From positions 25,331 to 89,330 of the forward strand of contig JBDTZN010000002.1 in NCBI GenBank assembly GCA_040005095.1: a stretch of DNA of 64,000 bases. The letters are read 5' to 3'. The notes below the pieces were generated by a model. It saw only the letters and a list, made by a program, of their open reading frames with translations. It did no database searches and was not told where the DNA came from. Shown here piece by piece: positions 24,520 through 32,870 of the stretch. Position 1 is the stretch's first letter; every line of letters starts with the position of its first letter. Both the position numbers and the translations under genes were made by a program. The DNA is from UBA5186 sp040005095. GTDB lineage: Bacteria; Actinomycetota; Thermoleophilia; Gaiellales; Gaiellaceae.

Positions 24520-24881
24520 CCGCTCTCGCCGGATCCGCCGCCCCGGCCGTTCGTCCCCGCCGCGCGCCCGCGTCGACCCCGGTCGTCCCGCGCCGACGCG
24601 CGCGCCGGCAACCACGCGTTGCCGGGAGCGTGGTCTGGATTGCCGCCGTGGCCGTCCTCCTCACGGGCGTCGTCGCTCTCAACGTCGCCGTCCTGCGCCT
24701 GAACATGCAACTCGACCGCCTCGGCCGGGAGCGGACCCAGCTGAGGGCTGAGAACGCGACGCTTTCCTCGCAGCTCTCGAGTGCGGCCGCCGCGCCGAAG
24801 ATCCAGGCGCTCGCCCACCGACGCCTCGGCGTCTCGCCGGCTCCGGCGGACAAGGTCACCTACCTCGACCTCAGCAGGTAG
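24399..24881 (+). CDS. ftsL: FtsL-like cell-division protein (start uncertain)
   Basis: Bitopic division protein between rsmH and ftsI. One membrane helix (V-V-W-I-A-A-V-A-V-L-L-T-G-V-V-A-L) preceded by an Arg/Pro-rich cytosolic segment and followed by a coiled coil (L-R-L-N-M-Q-L-D-R-L-G-R-E-R-T-Q-L-R-A-E-N) and the ending L-G-V-S-P-A-P-A-D-K-V-T-Y-L-D-L, as in FtsL/DivIC. The start is problematic: the only plain upstream start is TTG 24399, giving 160 aa and a 121-nt overlap with rsmH, while GTG 24630 begins at the membrane helix. Real initiation may be nearer 24515 at a non-standard codon. Would bridge FtsQ/DivIC and the FtsW-FtsI synthase. Confidence 0.75.
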   Translation: MRARAQAACPQPPADQGGGRGDRRESALSVGPTQSGGEVIAALAGSAAPAVRPRRAPASTPVVPRRRARRQPRVAGSVVWIAAVAVLLTGVVALNVAVLRLNMQLDRLGRERTQLRAENATLSSQLSSAAAAPKIQALAHRRLGVSPAPADKVTYLDLSR

Positions 24882-24888
24882 CGGCGGG

Positions 24889-26562
24889 TTGGCGCCCAAG
24901 GCCGTCAACCGCCGGATTCGTCTCCTGCTCGCCGTCTTCGCGCTCGCCTTCGCCGGGACGCTGGCACGCGCCGTCTGGCTTCAGGGCGTGCGGGCGGCCT
25001 CCCTGTCCACCCTTGCGACGAGCCAGCACGTGGCCACGACGAAGATCCCCGCCGGGAGAGGCACGATCTTCGACCGCAACGGTGAGCCGCTCGCGATCGG
25101 CGAGCAGGCGACGACGGTGTACGCCGATCCGACGCAGATCCGCAGCCCGCGGGCGATCGCGATCGCAGCTGCGCGCGTCCTGCACCTCGATCCGGACGCG
25201 CTGTACAAGCAGCTCGCCGACCGCACGAAGGGCTTCGTCTATGTCCAGCGCAAGGCCGATCCGCTGCTGGCCGCCGCGCTCGAGCGCAAGGGGCTGACCG
25301 GACTGCATTTCTATCCGGAGGAGCGCCGCTCGTATCCGCAGCAGACCGTCGCCGCGCAGGCGCTGGGGTTCGCAGGCGTCGACAACCGCGGACTGGCGGG
25401 ACTCGAGTTCGCCCTCGACCGCGAGCTGGCCGGCAAGCCGGGCGCGGAGACGATGATCACGGACCCGGCCGGCCGGGCGATCGACGTCGTCCGCGAGCAG
25501 CCTGCCGTGCAGGGACGTGACGTGTACCTGACCCTGGACGGGACGCTGCAGAGCGACGCCGAGCAGGTGCTGCGCGAGACCGTCCGCAAGTGGGGCGCCC
25601 ACTCCGGCACAGCGGTGGTGCTCGACCCGCGCAACGGCAACGTGCTCGCGCTCGCGACGCAGCCAGGCTTCGATGGGAACCGCTTCGCCGACGCGCCGCG
25701 CGACCTGCAGCGAAACCGCGCGGTTACAGACACGTACGAGCCCGGCTCGACGTTCAAGCTGGTCACGGTGGCCGGCGCGCTCTCCGAGGGCCTCGTGACG
25801 CCGGACACGTCCTTCGTGCTCCCATACTCGCTCCAGATCGCCGACCGCGTCGTCCACGACGCTGAGCCCCGCGGCACCGAGCGCATGACCGTGGCCCAGA
25901 TCTTGACGCACTCGTCGAACATCGGTGCGATCACGATCGCGCGCGAGAAGCTCGGCTCGGCGCGGCTCGCCGACTGGATCTCGCGCTTCGGGTTCGGGCA
26001 CAAGACGGGGATCGGGTTCCCGGACGAGAGCGGCGGGATCGTGCTGCCGCTCGACCGCTGGTCCGGCTCGACGATCGGCAACGTGCCGATCGGCCAGGGC
26101 ATCGCCGTCACGCCGATCCAGATGGCGGCGGCGTACGCGTCGATCGCGAACCGCGGGCTCTGGGTGCAGCCGCACGTCGTCGACCACGTCACGGGGCGCG
26201 GCCGGCCGTCGCTGAAGCACAAGCAGATCGTGGCGCCTGCGATCGCGCAGTCGCTGGTCACGATGCTCGAGGGCGTGGTCGCCGAGGGCGGCACGGGAAC
26301 GCTGGCCGCGATCGACGGCTACCAGGTCGCCGGCAAGACCGGTACCGCACAGAAGCCGGGCCCGAACGGGTACACGACCGGGAAGTACGTGGCCTCGTTC
26401 GTGGGCTTCGTTCCGGCCTCGGCCCCGCGCCTCGTCGTGCTCGTGACGATCGACGAGCCGAAGGGTGCGATCTTCGGCGGCGTCGTCGCGGCGCCGGCGT
26501 TCCAGTCGATCGCTCGCTTCGGGCTGCAGTATCTGGAGGTCCCGCCGGACGCACGCCGGTAG
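24889..26562 (+). CDS. ftsI: Division-specific penicillin-binding protein 3 (transpeptidase)
   Basis: 557 aa from TTG 24889, seven bases after ftsL. Class B PBP: one N-terminal membrane helix (about 10-30), the dimerisation/pedestal domain starting I-P-A-G-R-G-T-I-F-D-R-N-G, and a transpeptidase domain with Ser287 in S-T-F-K, S-S-N at 342-344 and K-T-G-T at 483-486. No PASTA repeats at the C-terminus. Cross-links septal peptidoglycan together with the FtsW glycosyltransferase encoded downstream. The gene follows the dcw order exactly. Confidence 0.96.
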   Translation: MAPKAVNRRIRLLLAVFALAFAGTLARAVWLQGVRAASLSTLATSQHVATTKIPAGRGTIFDRNGEPLAIGEQATTVYADPTQIRSPRAIAIAAARVLHLDPDALYKQLADRTKGFVYVQRKADPLLAAALERKGLTGLHFYPEERRSYPQQTVAAQALGFAGVDNRGLAGLEFALDRELAGKPGAETMITDPAGRAIDVVREQPAVQGRDVYLTLDGTLQSDAEQVLRETVRKWGAHSGTAVVLDPRNGNVLALATQPGFDGNRFADAPRDLQRNRAVTDTYEPGSTFKLVTVAGALSEGLVTPDTSFVLPYSLQIADRVVHDAEPRGTERMTVAQILTHSSNIGAITIAREKLGSARLADWISRFGFGHKTGIGFPDESGGIVLPLDRWSGSTIGNVPIGQGIAVTPIQMAAAYASIANRGLWVQPHVVDHVTGRGRPSLKHKQIVAPAIAQSLVTMLEGVVAEGGTGTLAAIDGYQVAGKTGTAQKPGPNGYTTGKYVASFVGFVPASAPRLVVLVTIDEPKGAIFGGVVAAPAFQSIARFGLQYLEVPPDARR

Positions 26563-26574
26563 GCTCGGCGAGCG

Positions 26575-27963
26575 ATGAGGCTTGACGAAGCCATCACCGC
26601 CCTCGAACCCCGCGAGATCGTCGCAGAGGGTCCTGCCGAGCTCGCCGACCTCGCGTACGACGCGCGGAAGGTCACGCCTGGAGCCCTCTTCTTCTGCGTA
26701 CGCGGGGCGAAGGCGGACGGGCACGACTTCGCGGCGGACGCCGTCGGGCGCGGGGCCGTCGCGCTCGTAGTGGAACGCCCGCTGGAGGTTGCCGTCCCGC
26801 AGGTCGTCGTCTCCGACTCGCGGGCCGCTATGGCCGTCGTCGCGGACGTGTTCTTCGGGCGCCCGACGCGTGACCTGACCGTTGCAGCCGTGACCGGGAC
26901 GAACGGGAAGACGACGACTGCCCATCTCATGCTCTCGATCCTCGACGCCGCCGGAAAGCACCCTGGGCTGCTCGGCAACATCGAGCGCCGCGTCGGCAAC
27001 GAGAGCCGGCCCGCAGTGCTCAACACCCCGGAGGCGATCGACCTGCAGCGGCTCTTCCGCGAGATGCTCGACGCCGGCAACGAGAGCGTGTCCATGGAGG
27101 CGTCGTCGCATGCGTCCGCGCTGCACCGTCTCGACCGCACTCGGTTCGCCGTCCTCGTCTTCACGAACCTGACCCAGGATCACCTCGACTTCCACGGTTC
27201 GATGGACGACTACTTCGAGGCGAAGCGCCGGCTCTTCGCTCAGGCCGATGCGGCCGCCGTCAACGTCGGCGATCCCTACGGCCGCCGGCTCGCCGATGAG
27301 CTGCCCGACGCGCTCACCTTCGGCGTGGTCGAAGGCACGGAGGTCGGGCCGGCCGCGCTGGAAGGCATCGACCTCAAGCTCCGGGCGCTCTTCAACGTCG
27401 AGAACGCCCTGGGTGCACTCGCCGCCGGGCGCCTGCTCGGCTTCGACGAGGAGACGATCCGGCGCGGGATCGAAGCGCTCGAGGTCGTCCCCGGCCGCTT
27501 CGAGCCGGTCGAGGCGGGCCAACCGTTCCGCGTCATCGTCGACTTCGCGCATACGCCCGACTCGCTCGAGCGCGTTCTCCGCGCGGCGCGTGAGCTCGTC
27601 GAAGGCCGCGTGATCTGCGTCTTCGGCGCCGGCGGCGACCGCGACCGTACGAAGCGGCCGAAGATGGGCCGCGCGGTGGCCGAGGGAGCCGATGTCGTCG
27701 TCGTGACCTCCGACAATCCGCGGACGGAGGATCCGCTCGCGATCATCGAGGACATCGTCGAAGGAACCGGCCCCGGCGCCGAGATCGAACCCGACCGCGC
27801 GCTTGCGATCGAGCGGGCGCTGCGGCTGGCGCACGAGGGCGACGTCGTGGTGATCGCCGGGCTGTCGCCGGAACAGGGACGTCACATCGGCGGCGAGACG
27901 TTCCCGTGGGACGACCGCGAGGTCGCGCGCGAGGCTCTGCGCCGCATCGGGGCCGCCGCGTGA
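26575..27963 (+). CDS. murE: UDP-MurNAc-tripeptide ligase MurE (probably meso-diaminopimelate type)
   Basis: 462 aa from ATG 26575. Adds the third amino acid to UDP-MurNAc-L-Ala-D-Glu with ATP. ATP loop V-T-G-T-N-G-K-T-T-T (106-115), N-T-P-E-A-I-D (substrate contact), D-H-L-D-F-H-G and carbamylated-Lys region E-A-K-R-R-L-F. The specificity motif D-N-P-R at 380-383 points to meso-diaminopimelate rather than lysine. The usual K-G-H-E sequence near the C-terminus is replaced by G-L-S-P-E-Q-G-R-H before G-G-E-T-F-P-W-D-D-R-E-V. The stop overlaps the murF start (GTGA). Confidence 0.95.
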   Translation: MRLDEAITALEPREIVAEGPAELADLAYDARKVTPGALFFCVRGAKADGHDFAADAVGRGAVALVVERPLEVAVPQVVVSDSRAAMAVVADVFFGRPTRDLTVAAVTGTNGKTTTAHLMLSILDAAGKHPGLLGNIERRVGNESRPAVLNTPEAIDLQRLFREMLDAGNESVSMEASSHASALHRLDRTRFAVLVFTNLTQDHLDFHGSMDDYFEAKRRLFAQADAAAVNVGDPYGRRLADELPDALTFGVVEGTEVGPAALEGIDLKLRALFNVENALGALAAGRLLGFDEETIRRGIEALEVVPGRFEPVEAGQPFRVIVDFAHTPDSLERVLRAARELVEGRVICVFGAGGDRDRTKRPKMGRAVAEGADVVVVTSDNPRTEDPLAIIEDIVEGTGPGAEIEPDRALAIERALRLAHEGDVVVIAGLSPEQGRHIGGETFPWDDREVAREALRRIGAAA

Positions 27964-29270
27964 TCCCGCTCGAGCTGGACGCGATCGAGGCGCTTGGGCT
28001 TGGACAGCTGGAGCGGCTGGGCCCGATTTACGTCACGGGCGTCCAGGTCGACTCGCGCCGGATCGAGCCCGGCGACCTCTTCGTCGTGGTCGGCGACGGC
28101 GGGCGCTACGTCGACGACGCGCGCGAGCGCCGTGCCGCGGCCGTGCTCGTCCCGGAGGACGCGTTTGGCGCGCTCGAGGCGGTCGGCCGACTCGTGCGCG
28201 ACCGCAGCCGCGCACGGTTCGTGGGCATCACCGGCTCGATGGGCAAGACCTCGACGAAGGACATCCTCGCCGCGCTTGTCCGTCCGCACGCGCGGATGGT
28301 CGCGGCGGAGCGGAGCTACAACAACGAAATCGGCGTGCCGCTCACGCTCTGCCGGCTGGAGGAGGGCACCGAGATCTGCATCCTCGAGCTGGCGATGCGC
28401 GGCCTCGGCCAGATCGCCGAGCTCGCGGAGCTGACGCGGCCCGACGTCGGCGTGATCACGGCGATCGCGCCCGTCCACCTCGAAAAGCTCGGTTCGCTCG
28501 CGCGGATCGCCGAAGCGAAGTCTGAGCTGATTGCAGCGCTGCCCGCGGGTGGGACCGCGGTCGTACCCGCAGACGCTGCCGACCTGACGCCGCACCTGCA
28601 GCGCGACGACGTCCGCTTGCTCCGCGTTGGCGAAGGCGGCGACGTCGTCCTGCGCCGCTACGAACCGATGGGGGAGCGAGCACGGCTCGACGCGGAGATC
28701 GACGGGGCTCACGTGGCGCTGCAGCTGCCCTTCAACATCCGCCACCAGATCGCCAACGTGCTGCTCGCGCTGGCCGCGTACCACGCGCTCGATCTCCCGC
28801 TCGGGCGCGTCCAGGACGGCGCCGGCGAGATCGCGTTCTCGCTGTGGCGCGGCGAGGAGCTGCCGCTGCCCGGCGGCGGTTTTCTCATCAACGACGTCTG
28901 GAACGCGAATCCGCTCTCCATGCGAGCCGCGCTCGAGCACCTTGCAGCGCGTGCGGGCGACCGGCGGCGCGTCGCGGTGTTGGGCGAAATGGCCGAGCTC
29001 GGCCCGGCCGCGCCCGCCTACCACGTCGAGGTGGGGGAGGCTGCCGCCGACGCCGGGATCGACGCGCTGCTGGCGATCGGGCCGCTGGCGCTCGGCTACC
29101 TCGAGGGGGCCGGAGGGCGGGTGCCAGGCACGAGACATGTCGAAACGCTCGACCAGGCGCTTGTCGCGCTGCGCGAGTTCCTCGAGCCCGGCGACGCCGT
29201 CCTGGTCAAGGGCGCACGTGCACTCGGGCTCGAGGCCGTCGCGGAAACCCTCGCAGGAGCAGCCGCCTAG
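27960..29270 (+). CDS. murF: UDP-MurNAc-tripeptide:D-Ala-D-Ala ligase MurF
   Basis: 436 aa from GTG 27960, overlapping murE by 4 nt. Joins D-Ala-D-Ala to the UDP-MurNAc tripeptide, ending cytosolic precursor synthesis. Marks: V-D-S-R-R-I-E-P-G-D-L-F near the N-terminus, ATP loop I-T-G-S-M-G-K-T-S-T-K, S-Y-N-N-E-I-G-V-P-L-T, N-I-R-H-Q-I-A-N, and I-N-D-V-W-N-A-N-P-L-S-M. A copy of the dispersed GTGCCAGGCACG repeat lies in frame at 29121-29141, encoding R-V-P-G-T-R-H-V in a surface-type region near residue 390. The stop shares one base with the mraY start. Confidence 0.96.
   Translation: MIPLELDAIEALGLGQLERLGPIYVTGVQVDSRRIEPGDLFVVVGDGGRYVDDARERRAAAVLVPEDAFGALEAVGRLVRDRSRARFVGITGSMGKTSTKDILAALVRPHARMVAAERSYNNEIGVPLTLCRLEEGTEICILELAMRGLGQIAELAELTRPDVGVITAIAPVHLEKLGSLARIAEAKSELIAALPAGGTAVVPADAADLTPHLQRDDVRLLRVGEGGDVVLRRYEPMGERARLDAEIDGAHVALQLPFNIRHQIANVLLALAAYHALDLPLGRVQDGAGEIAFSLWRGEELPLPGGGFLINDVWNANPLSMRAALEHLAARAGDRRRVAVLGEMAELGPAAPAYHVEVGEAAADAGIDALLAIGPLALGYLEGAGGRVPGTRHVETLDQALVALREFLEPGDAVLVKGARALGLEAVAETLAGAAA
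29121..29141 (+). repeat. GTGCCAGGCACG repeat inside murF
   Basis: Perfect core at 29121-29131 followed by GAGACATGTC. It is translated within murF between G-A-G-G-R and E-T-L-D-Q, a stretch where MurF proteins vary, so the element appears tolerated inside a coding sequence. Confidence 0.65.
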
Positions 29271-30265
29271 TGGTCCGAGTCCTCGTAGCCGGGATCATCG
29301 CGATGGTCGTGTCGATCGTCGTCGGCCCGAAGTTCATCGCCTTCCTGCGCCGGAACGAGTTCGGCCAGCACATCCGCGAGGAGGGCCCGGAGCGCCACGC
29401 CGCGAAGCAGGGGACGCCCACGATGGGCGGGCTCCTCGTCGTTGTCACCGCGACGCTTTCGTTCCTCGCGGTGAGCAAATACACGGTTCCCGGCCTGGCC
29501 GTGATGTTCACGGCGGTCGCCTGCGGCGCGATCGGGTTCGTCGACGACTTCATCAAGCTGACGCACCGCCGTTCGCTCGGGCTCTCGGGTCGCTGGAAGC
29601 TGCTCCTGCTCGGGCTCGTGACCATCGGCGTTTCCCTTGCGGCGCGGCACCAGCACCTTCCGACGGACATGAAGATCCCGATCGTCCACTTCAACCTGCA
29701 GCTCTCGTACGCCTGGTACGGCCTGCTCTTCTTCGTGATCGCCGGGGCGACGAACGGCGTCAATCTCACCGACGGCCTCGACGGGCTCGCGGCCGGGACC
29801 GGGATCATTGCGCTGCTCGCGTTCACGCTGATCAACGTCGTCGCGTTCATCCGCCTGCGCTTCGATACCAAGCTGGACATGGCCATCGCGGGTGCGGCCC
29901 TGATCGGGGCTCTGGTCGGGTTCCTCTGGTACAACGCCTTTCCCGCGGAGGTGTTCATGGGGGACACGGGAGCGATGGCCGTGGGCGGTGCGCTGGCGGC
30001 GCTCGCGATCTTCACGCAGACGACGTTCCTGCTGCTGCTGATCGGTGGGATCTTCCTGATCGAGGCGCTGTCGGTGATCGTCCAGGTCTTCTCGTTCAAG
30101 TATTTCGGCCGCCGCGTGCTGCTGATGGCGCCGCTGCACCATCACTTCGAGATGAAGGCGTGGTCGGAGACGAAGGTCATGGTGCGCTTCTGGATCGTGA
30201 CGGCGATCCTGTGCGCGACCGGGTTCGCGCTGTACTACCGCGACTTCCTCTACTTCACGCGGTGA
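29270..30265 (+). CDS. mraY: Phospho-MurNAc-pentapeptide translocase (lipid I synthase)
   Basis: 331 aa from GTG 29270. Integral membrane enzyme, ten helices, transferring phospho-MurNAc-pentapeptide to undecaprenyl phosphate. Marks: K-Q-G-T-P-T-M-G-G near residue 45, F-V-D-D-F-I-K (catalytic Asp pair region), the N-L-T-D-G-L-D-G-L-A-A-G loop, and M-A-P-L-H-H-H-F-E, plus F-M-G-D-T-G-A-M-A-V-G-G. Slightly short at the N-terminus relative to E. coli, as in other Gram-positives. A 110-nt gap with a strong hairpin follows before murD. Confidence 0.97.
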   Translation: MVRVLVAGIIAMVVSIVVGPKFIAFLRRNEFGQHIREEGPERHAAKQGTPTMGGLLVVVTATLSFLAVSKYTVPGLAVMFTAVACGAIGFVDDFIKLTHRRSLGLSGRWKLLLLGLVTIGVSLAARHQHLPTDMKIPIVHFNLQLSYAWYGLLFFVIAGATNGVNLTDGLDGLAAGTGIIALLAFTLINVVAFIRLRFDTKLDMAIAGAALIGALVGFLWYNAFPAEVFMGDTGAMAVGGALAALAIFTQTTFLLLLIGGIFLIEALSVIVQVFSFKYFGRRVLLMAPLHHHFEMKAWSETKVMVRFWIVTAILCATGFALYYRDFLYFTR

Positions 30266-30330
30266 GCGGGGCCGCGCGCCTTTCGGCACGGAGTCGCCAC
30301 AGGCATGCGTGATTTGCAGCGGTATCGTGT

Positions 30331-30359
30331 CCCCAGGGGTCGTGCTGGACCCCCTGGGG
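30331..30359. other. Strong RNA hairpin between mraY and murD
   Basis: CCCCAGGGGTC (30331-30341) and GACCCCCTGGGG (30348-30359) pair over 11 bases with a single bulged C and a 6-nt GTGCTG loop. This is one of the few non-coding gaps in the dcw cluster. No U-run follows, and the murD ribosome-binding region GGGGAGG begins 7 nt downstream. It may act as an attenuator, an RNA-stability element or a translational control for murD. Confidence 0.6.
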
Positions 30360-30375
30360 GAGGTTGGGGAGGCGT

Positions 30376-31638
30376 GTGAGCGGCGCGGGGCACGACCTGC
30401 CGCACAGGGTGCTCGTGCTCGGGCTCGCGCGCTCGGGCGACGCGGCTGCACGCGCGCTCGCGGCACGGGGAGTCCGCGTCGTCGCCGTTGATCGCAACGA
30501 GCAACTCGACATCGGTGACCTCGCCGCCGCGGGGGTCGAGGTGCGACTGGGGGACGTGCAGGACGACGTCCTCGACAGCATTGAGCTCATCGTGAAGAGC
30601 CCCGGGGTGCCCGCGGAGGCGCCGCTCGTCGAGGCGGCGCGGTCGCGCACGATTCCGGTCTGGAGCGAGGTCGAGCTCGGCTACCGGCTGCTGCGGCCGC
30701 GCCGGTTCATCGGCGTGACCGGGACGAAGGGCAAGACGACGACCACGGAGCTGATCGGCGCGATGCTCGCCGCTGCAGGCCGACGCGTCGAGGTGGCGGG
30801 GAACATCGCTTCACCCGGCTCGCCGCGAGCTCCGATCACCGCGCTCGACCCGCCGGAGGACGCGTGGATCGTGGCCGAGCTCTCGTCGTTCCAGCTCGAG
30901 GACGTGCACGAGCTCGAGCTGGAGGTGGCCGTGCTGCTGAACCTCGAGCCCGACCATCTCGACCGCCACAGGACCTTCGAGCGCTACCGCGACGCGAAAC
31001 TCCGGATCTTCGAGCGGGCGCGCCACAAGGTCGCGCCGCGCGGCTTCGGGATCGACGGGGCGATCGAGTTCGCGGCTGACGACCCGCTGCCCGCCAAGCC
31101 GCGCATCCCCGGCGTGCACAACCGCGCGAACGCGGCGGCCGCCACCGCAGTCGCCCGCGTCGTAGGAGTCTCCGACGACGCGATCGCCCAGGCGCTCGAG
31201 CAGTTCGCCGGCGTCCCGCACCGCCTCGAGCTCGTCGCCGAGCGCGCCGGCGTTCGCTGGGTCAACGACTCGATCGCCACCAACACGCTCGCTGTACGGC
31301 ACGGGATCGCCGCCTACGACGCGCCGATTCGGCTGATCCTCGGCGGGCGGGCGAAGGGCGAGGACTACGCGCCGTTCGCCCGCGAGCTCCCCGCGAGTGT
31401 CGCGTCGATCTACCTCGTCGGCGAGGCCACGGACGTGCTTGCCGCTGCGCTCGACGCGGCCGGGCGGGAGTTCACACGAGCGGGCACGATCGCCGGAGCG
31501 GTGGAGCAGGCGGCCCGAGATGCACAGCCTGGCGACGTAGTGCTGCTCTCGCCGGCCGCCGCGAGCTACGACCAGTACGCGAACTTCGAGGAACGCGGCG
31601 AGGACTTCAGGCGGCTCGCGCAGAACTTGCCTGGGTGA
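30376..31638 (+). CDS. murD: UDP-MurNAc-L-alanine:D-glutamate ligase MurD
   Basis: 420 aa from GTG 30376; TTG 30364 is an alternative in the same frame. Adds D-Glu to UDP-MurNAc-L-Ala. Marks: N-terminal Rossmann-like V-L-V-L-G-L-A-R-S-G, K-S-P-G-V-P, ATP loop V-T-G-T-K-G-K-T-T-T-T, S-S-F-Q-L-E, L-E-P-D-H-L-D-R-H, P-H-R-L-E-L-V and W-V-N-D-S-I-A-T-N. The C-terminal L-L-S-P-A-A-A-S-Y-D-Q-Y is the family ending. GGGGAGG at 30366-30372 supports initiation here. Overlaps ftsW by 4 nt. Confidence 0.96.
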   Translation: MSGAGHDLPHRVLVLGLARSGDAAARALAARGVRVVAVDRNEQLDIGDLAAAGVEVRLGDVQDDVLDSIELIVKSPGVPAEAPLVEAARSRTIPVWSEVELGYRLLRPRRFIGVTGTKGKTTTTELIGAMLAAAGRRVEVAGNIASPGSPRAPITALDPPEDAWIVAELSSFQLEDVHELELEVAVLLNLEPDHLDRHRTFERYRDAKLRIFERARHKVAPRGFGIDGAIEFAADDPLPAKPRIPGVHNRANAAAATAVARVVGVSDDAIAQALEQFAGVPHRLELVAERAGVRWVNDSIATNTLAVRHGIAAYDAPIRLILGGRAKGEDYAPFARELPASVASIYLVGEATDVLAAALDAAGREFTRAGTIAGAVEQAARDAQPGDVVLLSPAAASYDQYANFEERGEDFRRLAQNLPG

Positions 31639-32870
31639 AGAAAGGGCAGCTCGAGTACCACATCCTGATTCTCGTCACGCTCGCGCTGGTGGCGTTCGGC
31701 CTCGTGATGGTCTACAGCGCCACCTCGGCGAAGGCCGCGATCGGGAACGGCAACCCGATGTCCTACCTCGAGCGGCAGGGGATCTACGCACTGCTCGGCC
31801 TCGTCCTGCTCGCAGCGGCCTCGCGCTTCGACTACCGCCGGCTGCGCTCGCTCGCGCCGGGGCTCGTCCTGATTTCGCTCGGCCTCTGCCTCGCCGTCCT
31901 AGTCGTGGCGCAGCCGATCAACGGAGCGCGCCGCTGGCTGACGCTCGGGCCGGCGACCTTCCAGCCCTCCGAGCTCGCCAAGGTCGCGCTCGCGATCTGG
32001 GCCGCCGGCTACCTGTCGCGGAGGAAGCCGCCACGCTCCCTCGCCGAGCTCGTCCGGCCCGTGGGACTCCTGGTCGGGGTCTTCTGCCTGCTGATCCTCG
32101 CCGAGCCGGATCTCGGCACCATGATCGCGATCGTCGTGATGCTCGCCGGGATCCTCCTCGTCGCCGGCACGCCGCTGCGGGTGCTCGGCGGTGGGTTCGG
32201 GATCGCAATGTTCCTCGGCCTCGCGGCGATCTGGTTCGCGCCGTACCGCCGCGCGCGCATCTTCAGCTTCCTCGATCCGTGGAAGGACGCCCAGGGCGCC
32301 GGCTTCCAGACCGTCCAGGCGATGATCGGACTCGGCTCCGGTGGGCTCTTCGGCGTCGGCCTCGGCCAGGGCGTGACCAAGATCAACTACCTGCCCGAGG
32401 CGCACACGGACATGATCATGGCGGTCATCGGCGAGGAGCTGGGCCTCGTCGGCGTCACCGCGGTGATCCTGGCGTACGCAGCCTTTGCCTACGCCGGTCT
32501 CAGGCTCGCCCTCGGGTGCAAGGATCCCTTCGGAAAGCGCCTGGCCGCGGGCCTCGTCGCCCTGATCTGCGGCCAGGCTGTGATCAACCTCGCGGCCGTG
32601 CTCGGGCTTGCGCCGCTGACCGGAATCCCGCTGCCGTTCGTGTCCTACGGCGGGTCGAGCCTTGTGGTCGCGCTCGCGTCGGTGGGCATCCTCCTTAACA
32701 TCGCAAGTGGTCATGCCGCGCCCACGAGAGCTCAGGTGCCTGATCGCAGCCGGCGGGACGGTGGGGCACGTCGCGCCCGCGCTCGCGGTGGCGGACGCCC
32801 TGCGCTCGCGGGGAGTGGTGGTGAGCTTCGCCGGGTCGCCGGATCGCGTCGAAGCTCAGCTGGTTCCTGA
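31635..32870 (+). CDS. ftsW: Peptidoglycan glycosyltransferase / division SEDS protein FtsW
   Basis: 411 aa from GTG 31635. SEDS family membrane enzyme polymerising lipid II at the septum with FtsI. Ten helices; marks R-W-L-T-L-G-P-A-T-F-Q-P-S-E-L, L-A-E-P-D-L-G-T, and P-L-T-G-I-P-L-P-F-V-S-Y-G-G-S-S. The conserved part ends at I-L-L-N-I-A-S-G-H (about residue 360). A further 50 residues rich in Arg/Gly/Ala follow, running 158 nt into murG in another frame; this tail has no membrane or conserved features and looks like unselected out-of-frame murG sequence. Either a stop codon was lost or the assembly carries an error near 32710-32720. Confidence 0.95.
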   Translation: MKKGQLEYHILILVTLALVAFGLVMVYSATSAKAAIGNGNPMSYLERQGIYALLGLVLLAAASRFDYRRLRSLAPGLVLISLGLCLAVLVVAQPINGARRWLTLGPATFQPSELAKVALAIWAAGYLSRRKPPRSLAELVRPVGLLVGVFCLLILAEPDLGTMIAIVVMLAGILLVAGTPLRVLGGGFGIAMFLGLAAIWFAPYRRARIFSFLDPWKDAQGAGFQTVQAMIGLGSGGLFGVGLGQGVTKINYLPEAHTDMIMAVIGEELGLVGVTAVILAYAAFAYAGLRLALGCKDPFGKRLAAGLVALICGQAVINLAAVLGLAPLTGIPLPFVSYGGSSLVVALASVGILLNIASGHAAPTRAQVPDRSRRDGGARRARARGGGRPALAGSGGELRRVAGSRRSSAGS

